Assembly: GCA_011192015.1 (NCBI GenBank)
Contig: DUET01000011.1
Coordinates: forward strand, 1-64,000
Length of the DNA: 64,000 bases
Direction: 5' to 3'
Source of the DNA: Anaerolineae bacterium
GTDB lineage: Bacteria > Chloroflexota > Anaerolineae > Anaerolineales > E44-bin32
The translations under genes and the position numbers were made by a program. Below the pieces are notes generated by a model. The model was not told the DNA's origin. It was given only the letters and a program-made list of their open reading frames with translations, and ran no database searches. Shown here piece after piece: positions 29,164 to 38,684 of this stretch (position 1 is the stretch's first letter; every line of letters starts with the position of its first letter).

Positions 29164-31122
29164 CTATGGCTTGAATTTCTCCCAATCGTCCTCGTCATCA
29201 CGCTTGCGCCGTCGTTTGACCACCATCTCACCAAGCTCCGGATCGAATTCCACGATCCTGCCGCGCGCCTTGCGCTTCTTGGTCTCCCTCTCGAGTTCTT
29301 CAAGCCGTTCATCATCCATTTCATCGATTTCGGATTCGGCAAAGATCTCCGGAACCTCTTCGATGGTCTCGGGCTCCTCCCGCTCTTCGATGGCAGCCTC
29401 ATCCACTGCCTCAGCTTCGACTTCACCCTCGGCTTCATCCGCAATCTCTTCAACTGCAGCTTCCGCTAGGGGTTCAGCCTCAGGTTCAACGGCCTCCATG
29501 GCTTCGGCTTCCTCGGCGATTGCTTCAATCTCAACCGCTTCAGGCACCTCTTCGCCCACCGGTTCTTCAACCAGGGCTTCTTCGGGCGCTTCCTCCACCA
29601 CGGGCTCGCTCGGTTCGGGGTATTCGTAAGCTTCCAGGACCTCTCGCACCTCACTCAGCGATTTGGGGCCAAAACCCTGCAAGGCGAGAATCTTGTCCTC
29701 ATCCACGCCTAGTTGCTCGAGCACATGGCCCGCGGTTTCGAAATTCGCCTCGGTCAGCAAATTCAAGATGCGTGTTTTCAGTCCTACTTCTTCAAGCGGG
29801 GTCTCGTAGGCTGTGCTGGGAATCTGCTCCCGGATTTCCTCGAGCTTAGCCTGAATCTCAAGCCGCTCGGCTTGTCGGCGGCTATGGGTTTCAAGTTGCA
29901 CACGGCTGACAAAGCCCCCCAGCAATTGATACTCTTCCGGCATCACAGGGCGGCCTTCAGCCTTCTTGGCCAAGATGGCCTCCACCTGCGGCATGACTTC
30001 AGCCTCTTGTACGGCTTGATCCGCGAATTCCTCGCTTGTCTGCAACCGTTGCAGCGATTCGCTTGCTGATTCGGTCAGGCTTTTAATGTCAATCCGCCAA
30101 CCGGTAAGTCGTGCACCCAGGCGGGCATTGACGCCCGCTCTGCCGATGGCCAAACTGAGCTGATCTTCGGGTACTACGACCATCGCCGTTTTCCCGCGCT
30201 CTGGATCCTCATCCAAGAAGACCCCCGAAACGCGCGCCGGGCTCAGTGCTTTGGCGATGAACGTCGCAGAGTCGCTGTTCCATTCGATGACATCGATCTT
30301 CTCATCGTTCAGATCACGCACGATGGATTGGATGCGAACGCCTCTCATCCCCACACAGGCGCCCACGGGATCGATCCCTTCGCGAGTGGCGGCAACGGCC
30401 ACCTTGGAACGCTTGCCGGCCTCCCGAGCGATGGCCTTGATCTCAACCAGGCCTTGATTGATCTCCGGGACTTCCATCTCCAACAACCGGCGCAGCATGT
30501 TGGGATGCGTGCGCGAAACGACAATCACAGGGCCTCGCGAGGATTTACGTACTTCGAGAACATAGACTCGGATGCGATCCCGGACGTGAAATTGCTCACG
30601 AGGGATCTGTTGGTTCCGGGGCAAAATCGCTTCCGCGCGTCCCAGGCCAACAGTTACAGCCTGAGGGGTGATCGAGTGCACGGTACCGTGCACCATGTCG
30701 CCTTCGCGTTCCACGAATTCGTCATACTGGGCGTCGCGTTCAGCCTCACGCAGTCGCTGCAGGATCACCTGTTTGGCTGTTTGTGCAGCCACACGACCAA
30801 AATCTGGGGGCGTGGACTCCACGATCGCCATGTCCCCCAATTCCACTTCGGGATCGTACGTGCGAGCCTCTTCCAGCAACGTTTCGGTCTGCGGATTCTG
30901 AACGCTCTCGACGACTTCCTTCTCTGCAGAGATGCGCACTGCGCCGGTTTCGAGATCGATTTTGGCTTCCACCAATTGGGATCCAGGCGCGCTGACAGAA
31001 CGACGATAAGCAGAGACCATCGCCGCTTCCAGCGCCTCCATGACCGTCTCGCGCGATAATCCAAATCGCTCCGTGATCTCATTGAACGCAAGGGTAAGTG
31101 CTGTTTTCATCTCGTCGTTCAT
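29164..31122 (-). CDS. nusA: transcription termination/antitermination factor NusA with long acidic C-terminal tail
   Basis: S1/KH region (VGACVGMRGVRIQSIVRDLNDEKIDVIEW), HhH region, then a roughly 110-aa Glu-rich tail. Start trimmed to MNDEMKTALTLAFNEI. Confidence 0.95.
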   Translation of the reverse strand: MNDEMKTALTLAFNEITERFGLSRETVMEALEAAMVSAYRRSVSAPGSQLVEAKIDLETGAVRISAEKEVVESVQNPQTETLLEEARTYDPEVELGDMAIVESTPPDFGRVAAQTAKQVILQRLREAERDAQYDEFVEREGDMVHGTVHSITPQAVTVGLGRAEAILPRNQQIPREQFHVRDRIRVYVLEVRKSSRGPVIVVSRTHPNMLRRLLEMEVPEINQGLVEIKAIAREAGKRSKVAVAATREGIDPVGACVGMRGVRIQSIVRDLNDEKIDVIEWNSDSATFIAKALSPARVSGVFLDEDPERGKTAMVVVPEDQLSLAIGRAGVNARLGARLTGWRIDIKSLTESASESLQRLQTSEEFADQAVQEAEVMPQVEAILAKKAEGRPVMPEEYQLLGGFVSRVQLETHSRRQAERLEIQAKLEEIREQIPSTAYETPLEEVGLKTRILNLLTEANFETAGHVLEQLGVDEDKILALQGFGPKSLSEVREVLEAYEYPEPSEPVVEEAPEEALVEEPVGEEVPEAVEIEAIAEEAEAMEAVEPEAEPLAEAAVEEIADEAEGEVEAEAVDEAAIEEREEPETIEEVPEIFAESEIDEMDDERLEELERETKKRKARGRIVEFDPELGEMVVKRRRKRDDEDDWEKFKP

Positions 31123-31365
31123 TCCTTGCCAGGAGTATATTTCCTCGGTCGGATTGTGCCATGAAATGGTGGTATATACACAGAAAAAGTGGGAGAAGCC
31201 CACTTTTCCGAACTTGCACTTGCGATCGGAACCCTGGCTTGCGTATTGTAGCACATCGCCAAGAGGGGTGCAAGGTTCGACCCGATCACTCCCCTGCATC
31301 CTCCTTAAGACACGATCTCGAAGACTTTAGAGTATGTGTACGATGCATCGATTTGCATCACTCGA

Positions 31366-31394
31366 TTGACGATCCTTGGCAGAGCCCTTATGAT
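31366..31394 (+). promoter_or_regulatory. sigma70-type promoter upstream of gyrA/parC-like gene
   Basis: TTGACG - 17 nt - TATGAT. Confidence 0.55.
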
Positions 31395-31431
31395 AACGCC
31401 GGTTGCACCATCAAGCTTGAGGTGAAGAAGC

Positions 31432-33924
31432 ATGGAAGTGGGTATCGTACGTCGCATTGATATCGACGACGAGATGCAGCAGTCGTATCTCGATTATGCC
31501 ATGAGCGTGATTGTCTCTCGCGCCCTGCCCGATGCGCGTGACGGCCTCAAACCCGTGCACCGGCGAATCCTGCATGCCATGCACGCCATGGGTATCCGTC
31601 CTGGAGCGGACTTCAAGAAATCAGCGCGCATCGTCGGAGAGGTGTTGGGCAAGTACCATCCTCATGGCGATATGGCTGTTTACGATGCCATGGTGCGCAT
31701 GGCCCAAGATTTCTCCATGCGTTACCCGCTTGTAGAAGGACAGGGGAACTTTGGGTCTATCGATGGAGATCCACCAGCAGCCATGCGCTACACCGAAGCT
31801 CGCTTGGAATTGTTGGCCATGGATCTGCTGATCGATCTCGACAAAGACACCGTCGATTTCAGCGCGAATTTCGACGGCTCGCTTCAGGAGCCGAACGTGC
31901 TTCCGGCTGCTGCTCCCAACCTATTGATCAATGGCGCAACGGGAATCGCTGTCGGCATGGCCACTTCCATCCCGCCCCACAATCTGGGCGAGGTCTGCGA
32001 CGCTCTGATCTTCACCTTGGAGAACTGGTCCAAGCTGGAGAAGATCAGCCTGGACGACCTGATGAAGTTCATCCAGGGGCCGGATTTCCCCACAGGAGGC
32101 ATCATCCTTCGACGCAAGGATGAAAGCCACGGCTTGATCAACGCCTACGCCTCCGGACGAGGCAAGATCACCGTGCAAGCCCGTTCGCATATCGAGGAAA
32201 TGGGACGCGGGCGCTCACGCATCATCGTCACGCAATTGCCCTACCAGACAAACAAATCCAACCTCATCGAACGCATCGCTGAATTGGCACGCGAGGGCCA
32301 TTTGGAAGGCATTGCGGACCTGCGCGATGAATCCGATCGTCAGGGGATGCGCATCGTGATCGAACTGGCAAAGACGGCCGAACCCGAGAAGGTGCTCGCC
32401 GATCTCTATCGCCGTACGCCAATGCAATCCACCTTCAGCATCATCTTGCTGGCCCTGGTGGAAGGTGAACCCCGGCTGCTCAACCTTCGCAGCGCTTTGC
32501 GAGTGTATCTGGAACATCGCCTGGAGGTCAGCCGCAGGCGCAGCCAGTATGATTTGGATCGCGCTCGCGAACGAGCGCACGTGCTCGAAGGTTTGCTCGT
32601 TGCACTGGAGAATCTGGATCAGGTGATCGAGATGATTCGCACCGCGAAGGACGTTGCCCAAGCGCAACAGCGGCTTCAGACCAGGCTCAAACTCAGCGAA
32701 CAACAAGCCATCGCCATCCTCGATATGCGCCTCCGACGTCTCTCCAGCCTCGAACGCAAGAAGATCAACAGGGAATATCGCGAGGCCCAAGCCTCCATCA
32801 AGAAGCTCGAATCCCTTCTTGCCTCACCCAAGAAGATGCGCTCGCTGATCGCGACTGAATTGCTCGAGCTTAAAAACCGCTTTGCGGATCGAAGGCGGAC
32901 GCAGGTCGTGGAGCCGGGCCGCGGCGTGCAAGCTGCTCAACTCCTGACAGCCCAGGACGTGGTCCCCATCAAGGACACCTGGATAGTTCTCACCGACGCG
33001 AACCTGATCTCGCGCACACCCACCGCACGCCTTCCGAGACTATCAGGACGCAAACCTCCAAACTGGGTCGCCGGCGCGGGTACGCGCGACACGCTCTACA
33101 TCTTCAGTGCTCAGGGACAGGGTGCAGCCGTGGCCGTTCACACCCTGCCGGAGTGCGATGATCCCAGGCAGGGAAAGGCGCTCGCTTCCGTTGCACCGCT
33201 TCCTGCGGATGCTGATGTCATGGCCGCAATCTCTCTGCCCATCGATGCAACCAGCGACCAGCACAAAGCCGGCTTCCTGATCTTCGGCACCCGCTCTGGG
33301 ATGGTGAAGAAGACCTCCATATCGGCCTTGCCGGGACCTTCGGCCAAATCCTTCCTGGCGATCAAGCTCGGTGATGGCGACGCGCTGCAGTGGGTACGCT
33401 TCAGCGACGGGAGCGATGATCTGCTGATGATCAGCAGCGCCTGTCAGGCGATTCGTTTCTCGGAAGATGATGTGCGCCCGATGGGATTGGCCGCCGCAGG
33501 TGTCCAAGGCATGCGTATCGACGATCCACATGCCCAGGTGATCTGTGTTGACATAGCACACTCCGGACATGATCTCTTCCTGTTGACGCAAGACGGACAG
33601 GCAAAACGCAGCGCAATTACCCAATTTCCAAAGCAGGGCCGCAACGGCAAAGGAGTTCTGGCCTGGAAATCCGGTGAAGGGATCAACCTCATCGGCGCAG
33701 CCGTGGGCAAACCGGATTACCGCGCCAGCGCAATCCTGTCCAAAGCCGCTGCTCGATCGCTTCGATTCGACGACGCTCCCCGTCGTGCGAGAACGGGGAG
33801 CGGGAAAGTGATATTCGAGGTCAAAGAAGGAGATCGGGTCACAGCCCTCAAAGCGGTGATTTCACGCCCTGAGATAAAAATCAAAACCAAGAAGCCCAGA
33901 AAACCAACCAAGACTTCGAAGTAG
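31432..33924 (+). CDS. DNA gyrase/topoisomerase IV subunit A
   Basis: [40 protein letters not shown] (catalytic Tyr); C-terminal beta-pinwheel with variant box KQGRNGKG. Confidence 0.93.
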   Translation: MEVGIVRRIDIDDEMQQSYLDYAMSVIVSRALPDARDGLKPVHRRILHAMHAMGIRPGADFKKSARIVGEVLGKYHPHGDMAVYDAMVRMAQDFSMRYPLVEGQGNFGSIDGDPPAAMRYTEARLELLAMDLLIDLDKDTVDFSANFDGSLQEPNVLPAAAPNLLINGATGIAVGMATSIPPHNLGEVCDALIFTLENWSKLEKISLDDLMKFIQGPDFPTGGIILRRKDESHGLINAYASGRGKITVQARSHIEEMGRGRSRIIVTQLPYQTNKSNLIERIAELAREGHLEGIADLRDESDRQGMRIVIELAKTAEPEKVLADLYRRTPMQSTFSIILLALVEGEPRLLNLRSALRVYLEHRLEVSRRRSQYDLDRARERAHVLEGLLVALENLDQVIEMIRTAKDVAQAQQRLQTRLKLSEQQAIAILDMRLRRLSSLERKKINREYREAQASIKKLESLLASPKKMRSLIATELLELKNRFADRRRTQVVEPGRGVQAAQLLTAQDVVPIKDTWIVLTDANLISRTPTARLPRLSGRKPPNWVAGAGTRDTLYIFSAQGQGAAVAVHTLPECDDPRQGKALASVAPLPADADVMAAISLPIDATSDQHKAGFLIFGTRSGMVKKTSISALPGPSAKSFLAIKLGDGDALQWVRFSDGSDDLLMISSACQAIRFSEDDVRPMGLAAAGVQGMRIDDPHAQVICVDIAHSGHDLFLLTQDGQAKRSAITQFPKQGRNGKGVLAWKSGEGINLIGAAVGKPDYRASAILSKAAARSLRFDDAPRRARTGSGKVIFEVKEGDRVTALKAVISRPEIKIKTKKPRKPTKTSK

Positions 33925-33972
33925 TAGGGCGACCATCATTCCCATACGCAAGCCCATCCGCTGGAAACTCGG

Positions 33973-33999
33973 AACGGGTCGGAGTTCATCCGACCCGTT
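33973..33999 (+). terminator. hairpin downstream of the gyrA/parC-like gene
   Basis: AACGGGTCGGA-gttca-TCCGACCCGTT, perfect 11-bp stem; no T-tract. Confidence 0.5.
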
Positions 34000-34085
34000 G
34001 AAGCATGGGGGAAGCCATCGCATTACCGACGATAATCCAATGCAGCAATCGATCGCTCCGATAACTGCTGTTTTCGTCCCATACC

Positions 34086-34859
34086 CTAGCCGGATAGCAC
34101 CAGGGGCGTGCCGTGAATCGGATGCGGCATCACATGAATGGCGATCCCATACACAGCCGCCAATTCCTCCGGTGTGAGAACCTCCGCGGGCAAGCCCAGC
34201 TTGCGCAAGCCTCCATCGGAGAACAACGCGACCCTGTCACAATAACGTGCCACCAGGTTGAGATCATGGAGCGTCAGCAGTACGGCGAGATTCTCTTCAT
34301 CCGCAAGTTTCCGCACGAGTTTGAGAACCGCATCCTGATGGCGCAGATCCAAATGCGCTGTCGGCTCATCCAGCAAGATCACCGGCGCTTCCTGAACCAG
34401 CGCGCGAGCGATCAATGCCAGTTGTTGCTCCCCACCGGAGATTTCTCCCACCTCACGCCCCGCCACGTCCAGAAGCCCCACGCGTTGAAGCGAATCTCGA
34501 GTGATGGCCCGATCCTTCTCGCTCTCGCGTTCGAACCAACCTAAGTAGGACGTGCGGCCCATCAAAGCGACCGAGAAAACCGTGAAGCTGCTCGGAAGTC
34601 GCACGGCTTGAGGGACGACGGCCACAAGCTGTGCCTTCTCTCCCGGTGAAAAACTCGCAAGCGGTTGATCCCCGATCAGGATCTGCCCGTCCTGAAGGGG
34701 AATCACGCCGGAAGCCGCCCTCACCAGGGTTGATTTCCCCACGCCGTTGGGCCCCACAACCGCCACGACCTCTCCCGGAGAAACGGTGAAAGAGATTCCT
34801 CGCAACACGGTGCGAGGTCCATAGCCGATGCTCGCCTCCCGGAAACTCAGTTTCTCCAT
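34086..34859 (-). CDS. btuD: ABC transporter ATP-binding protein, cobalamin/Fe-siderophore type
   Basis: [37 protein letters not shown]; downstream of btuC/btuF and the cobalamin riboswitch. Confidence 0.88.
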   Translation of the reverse strand: MEKLSFREASIGYGPRTVLRGISFTVSPGEVVAVVGPNGVGKSTLVRAASGVIPLQDGQILIGDQPLASFSPGEKAQLVAVVPQAVRLPSSFTVFSVALMGRTSYLGWFERESEKDRAITRDSLQRVGLLDVAGREVGEISGGEQQLALIARALVQEAPVILLDEPTAHLDLRHQDAVLKLVRKLADEENLAVLLTLHDLNLVARYCDRVALFSDGGLRKLGLPAEVLTPEELAAVYGIAIHVMPHPIHGTPLVLSG

Positions 34860-35944
34860 CACCAAGCCTCCTCGACTCTCGCCTTGCGCAGCAACCACAG
34901 GAAGAACGGCGCTCCCAGGAGGGAGGTGATGATTCCCACAGGAAGCTCACGCGGCGCAAGCAGCGTGCGTGCCAGCGTGTCGGAAGCCAGCAATACAGCC
35001 CCACCCCCGAGCGTTGCCAGGGGAATGAGACGCCGGTAGTCTGTTCCCCAAAGCAGCCGTATGAGATGCGGAACGATCAAGCCCACGAAACCGATGATCC
35101 CCGAGAAGGAGACCGCCACCGCAGCCACCAGGGAGGCGGCTGCAACCAGCAGAAGCTTGACTCTCTCGACGTTGAGCCCCAATTGCAGCGCCTGCTCGTC
35201 CCCAAATTGGAGCACGTTGAGCGGGCGACCGAGCAGCATCAAGAAGATCAGGCCGATGATTAAATAGGGCAAAGAGGCAATTACGGGCTCCCACCCTCCC
35301 AGGGAAAATCCTCCTAACAACCACACGACCGCTCGCTGGATCTGATCCGTGGAAACGAGCAGGATCAGGCTCGTCAGCGCGGAGGTGAACGTGCCCACAG
35401 CCACTCCAGCCAGGATCAAGGTCGTCACCGGTGTGGATTTGCCCACCCTGGCGAGAGCATACACGATCATCACCGTGAGCAAACCTCCGACAAAGGCGGC
35501 TGCCGGCACGATGGCCATGCCCATCCATGTAACGGGCCAATCGATGGCGATGGCCACAACAGCCCCAAGCCCCGCTCCGGATGCAACGCCGATGATGTAG
35601 GGATCGGCTAGGGGATTGCGGAACAATCCCTGGAAGGCCGCTCCACTGCCCCCCAAGGCCATCCCCGTCAGGACCATCAGCAGCGTATGCGGTAGACGGA
35701 TCTGGAACAGGATCGTCTCGAAGGTTTGCGGCCAATCCGCTTGCAGATCCAGAAAGGGCAGGCGTGACAGCAGAATCCTGATCACCTCACCCGGCCGGAT
35801 GGCTACCGGCCCGATGCCAGTGTTGAGAACGAGCATCAGCAAGACAGCCCCGCATACCCACAACCATGGGGACAACCGTCCCCGCTGACGCGGTTGAACT
35901 TCAGATAATCCTTGGTCTCCCTCGGTGGGGGGCGTGGTTGTCAT
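34859..35944 (-). CDS. btuC: FecCD/BtuC-family ABC transporter permease
   Basis: GMALGGSGAAFQGLFRNPLADPYIIGVASGAGLGA; GIIGFVGLIVPHLIRLLWGTDYR. Confidence 0.9.
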   Translation of the reverse strand: MTTTPPTEGDQGLSEVQPRQRGRLSPWLWVCGAVLLMLVLNTGIGPVAIRPGEVIRILLSRLPFLDLQADWPQTFETILFQIRLPHTLLMVLTGMALGGSGAAFQGLFRNPLADPYIIGVASGAGLGAVVAIAIDWPVTWMGMAIVPAAAFVGGLLTVMIVYALARVGKSTPVTTLILAGVAVGTFTSALTSLILLVSTDQIQRAVVWLLGGFSLGGWEPVIASLPYLIIGLIFLMLLGRPLNVLQFGDEQALQLGLNVERVKLLLVAAASLVAAVAVSFSGIIGFVGLIVPHLIRLLWGTDYRRLIPLATLGGGAVLLASDTLARTLLAPRELPVGIITSLLGAPFFLWLLRKARVEEAW

Positions 35945-36882
35945 TCAAACAACTCCGGATGAATGTACTCGGCAAAGATCTCGAGTGCCAATACCTGTCG
36001 TGGGCCCGGCCGGTCGATGATGTTGGTATCCACGGCATAGATGGCGCCGTCCATAACGGCCGTGATCTCCCCCCAACCTGCCCTGCTGGCGATGGATTCG
36101 ACCGTTGAACTCACAAAAGGTCCTGAAGCGAATAGGATCACTTCCGGATCCGCAGCCAGAATCGCCTCCGGGCTGATCTGCCCCCAACCCTGGATTTCCG
36201 AAGCGATGTTGACGCCGCCCGCCATGGTGATGAGCACATCCTGGAAGGTCTCGCTGCCGGTCGTCCATGGAGCGTTGGGGTCGGATCCATCGACCTCGTA
36301 ATAGGTCGCTACAGGTTCAACATCTGCCATAAGAGCTTCCACCGCCTCGACTCGCTCCCTGAGCATAGCGATGCGATCCTGCGCTATGGCTTCCCGTCCC
36401 GTGAGCTTGCCCAGATTCTCCAGGTTGGTGTAGAGCCCATCGAAGGAAAGGAAATTGGGGAACCAGAAAACTGTCAAACCTAAGTCCTCCAATGCCTGGA
36501 CTTGCTCAGGCGTGTGGATCTGTGCGGCCAAGACCAGATCGGGCTCGAGTGTTAGGATGAGTTCGTTGTTGAGATCGCCCCACCCTCCGCCGACATCGGG
36601 CAGATCAAGTACCGAGGGCGGTTCGTCGGAGAATTCATCACGACCGATGAGCCATTCTAGAGCATCGATTTCGTTCAGCATCTCCGTCGTGCTGGCAGCC
36701 AGGGATACGATCCGCCGGGCGGGAGATTCCAGAGTGATCTCGCGTCCGAGTCCATCGATGACCTGGATCGACGCCGAACCGGACGATGGCTGTTCACCAT
36801 CCATCGATCCACATGCTCCCAGCATGGTGATGCACACGAGACCAAGTGAAATCAGGATCAGCATACTGCGTTTCATGATCAT
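35941..36882 (-). CDS. btuF: cobalamin-type ABC transporter substrate-binding lipoprotein
   Basis: Lipobox MLGACG; DGLGREITLESPARRIVSLAASTTEMLNEIDA; adjacent riboswitch. Start trimmed. Confidence 0.88.
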   Translation of the reverse strand: MIMKRSMLILISLGLVCITMLGACGSMDGEQPSSGSASIQVIDGLGREITLESPARRIVSLAASTTEMLNEIDALEWLIGRDEFSDEPPSVLDLPDVGGGWGDLNNELILTLEPDLVLAAQIHTPEQVQALEDLGLTVFWFPNFLSFDGLYTNLENLGKLTGREAIAQDRIAMLRERVEAVEALMADVEPVATYYEVDGSDPNAPWTTGSETFQDVLITMAGGVNIASEIQGWGQISPEAILAADPEVILFASGPFVSSTVESIASRAGWGEITAVMDGAIYAVDTNIIDRPGPRQVLALEIFAEYIHPELFE

Positions 36883-37024
36883 CAAACCTCCTGGTATACG
36901 ATCGTTGCAGCCATGCCCGACAATTCCCGCCCTCCGAAAGAAAACGCCCCTTTCGTGTCGACAAGGGTCGTAGGAGTCCTTTGAGGCCGCTCCCACCCCC
37001 CTTCCTCGAGGTTGGTGGTAGCGC

Positions 37025-37150
37025 AATTCGGGCGGGCGACCTGGCTCTTCGCGTGAGCGAATTACAGTTGCGGGACAGCGCCGGACTTCAACCGGCTTCG
37101 CCGTTCGGCCCTCCCTTCCGAGGGATAGGGCACCCGAGCTGCACGATATG
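37025..37150 (-). promoter_or_regulatory. cobalamin riboswitch
   Basis: Minus strand: CTCGGGTGCCCTATCCCTCGGAAGGGAGGGCCGAACGGCGAAGCCGGTTGAAGTCCGGCGCTGTCCCGCAACTGTAATTCGC..GAGCCAGGTCGCCCGCC; matches the AGGGAA-type / GGTtgAAgTCCGGcGCtGtCCCGCaACTGTaA / GAGCCAGG..CGCC consensus. Confidence 0.92.
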
Positions 37151-37211
37151 CTTTTGTCGAAATGATTGTACTACAAGACCCTATCGACGCAACAAGACCG
37201 GCCCCACACGA

Positions 37212-38684
37212 TTAGGGGAATCGGTAGATGATGAGGCTGTCCTGCGTGCCGCTGTCCGATGCTGTGATCACTTGCGAACCCTTCGTGAGGGTGCCCAGAT
37301 AGGGCGCATCACCATAATCCGCCATCCATCCATCCAACACGAAGGGGATCGGCTGGCCGGCGGTAATCCACTCGCCGTTGTACCGCCTCGCGATGTGCAC
37401 ATGCGTTCCCGTGGAGCGACCGCCGTCGCAGGACGGCCTTCCCAACAGATCTCCCGGCTCCACCCGGGTTCCTGCACGGATCAAGGAATCGTTGGCCAGA
37501 TGGAAGAAGAAGAGTACCCATCCCGTATGCTCGTCACCATCCCCGTCTAAATCGAGAATGACGACCGCATCGCCACTGCGGGCGATCACGCCGGCTGCAG
37601 GCGCTGTAACCCACTCTGCCGAGTAGGCACAACCATGCATCACAGTTGGAGGCGCGAAATCGAGGGCGCCATAGGGATAGGCGGTGCCCCAGGAGAAATG
37701 TGGACCTCCCGTGTAGGTCCAGATGTGGTTCGGAAGAAACGGCAGGGCCAACTCAGGCTGTTGAAGGTTGGTGGGGATGAAATGATCCTCGAGAGAGAAG
37801 GGATCTCCCCATAGATCCGTGTAGGTCTGATAGAAGCCCTCCGGGCTGATGTGATGGTTGAAATCCTCCATCCCATTCGCCCCCGCGAAGAAATACTGCA
37901 TCGCAACCGTTCCTGCATTCAGCCAGGAATCGGGGCGTACGAGCAGCCCATCCGCCAGATCGAATTCGGTCAAGACCCCCATCCGCCAGCCGTAATAACC
38001 ATCGCTGATGCGTTCCGCAGCCCAGAGCAGTTGGTAATAAATACCTTCATAGTCTTCATTCTGATAGTTCAATGGATAGGCGATTTCGATAGCCTCAGCG
38101 AAGGGCTTGCTCAGTGCCTGCGTGTGATACTCCAGCAGCGCCAGCAGCAAACGTGGATTCAGCGAGTAGTTTTCCGCCACAACTTGGACAAGCTCCCAAC
38201 CCGTGCGCTGCCTCTCGAAGGCCCATGCTGTAAGATCGGTGATGAAACCCGGACGTCTAAGGACCTCACTGCGCGTGTCGAAATCCGATGCCGAGGGGCC
38301 ATAGACCACCTCACTATCCGGCAGCATCCGGAATGGAGATCCAGTCAGCGAGACATAGTATGCGGGGACCTGTAGCGGATAACCCGGCGGAAGAGTCGTA
38401 ATCCAGTCCGGTAAATCTGGATTGGCATCCAGAATCTCCTCGACGGTTGAGCCAAAATGCGAGGCTATGGCGATGAGCGTATCGCCGTTCTGCGCTTCAT
38501 AGGAGACAATTTCGCCAGGCGGGTGAGGATTTCGTGTCGGCAGAGGCGTTGGACCAGCGTCCGATAATGCCTGTGATGCAGGCGTGCTTTCCGCTCCCAT
38601 CGCAGATGGAGTGGTGCCGCACCCAGTCAGAAGGACCATGGTGGATAGGAGAAAGAGTAAGATCGACAAACGCTGTGTTTTCAT
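37212..38684 (-). CDS. LysM + M23/LasA-like peptidase lipoprotein (paralog 1)
   Basis: LysM YEAQNGDTLIAIASHFGSTVEEILDANPDL; C-terminal GGPHFSWGTAYPYGALDFAP...DLDGDGDEHTGW...GTHVHIARRYNGEWI. Confidence 0.8.
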   Translation of the reverse strand: MKTQRLSILLFLLSTMVLLTGCGTTPSAMGAESTPASQALSDAGPTPLPTRNPHPPGEIVSYEAQNGDTLIAIASHFGSTVEEILDANPDLPDWITTLPPGYPLQVPAYYVSLTGSPFRMLPDSEVVYGPSASDFDTRSEVLRRPGFITDLTAWAFERQRTGWELVQVVAENYSLNPRLLLALLEYHTQALSKPFAEAIEIAYPLNYQNEDYEGIYYQLLWAAERISDGYYGWRMGVLTEFDLADGLLVRPDSWLNAGTVAMQYFFAGANGMEDFNHHISPEGFYQTYTDLWGDPFSLEDHFIPTNLQQPELALPFLPNHIWTYTGGPHFSWGTAYPYGALDFAPPTVMHGCAYSAEWVTAPAAGVIARSGDAVVILDLDGDGDEHTGWVLFFFHLANDSLIRAGTRVEPGDLLGRPSCDGGRSTGTHVHIARRYNGEWITAGQPIPFVLDGWMADYGDAPYLGTLTKGSQVITASDSGTQDSLIIYRFP

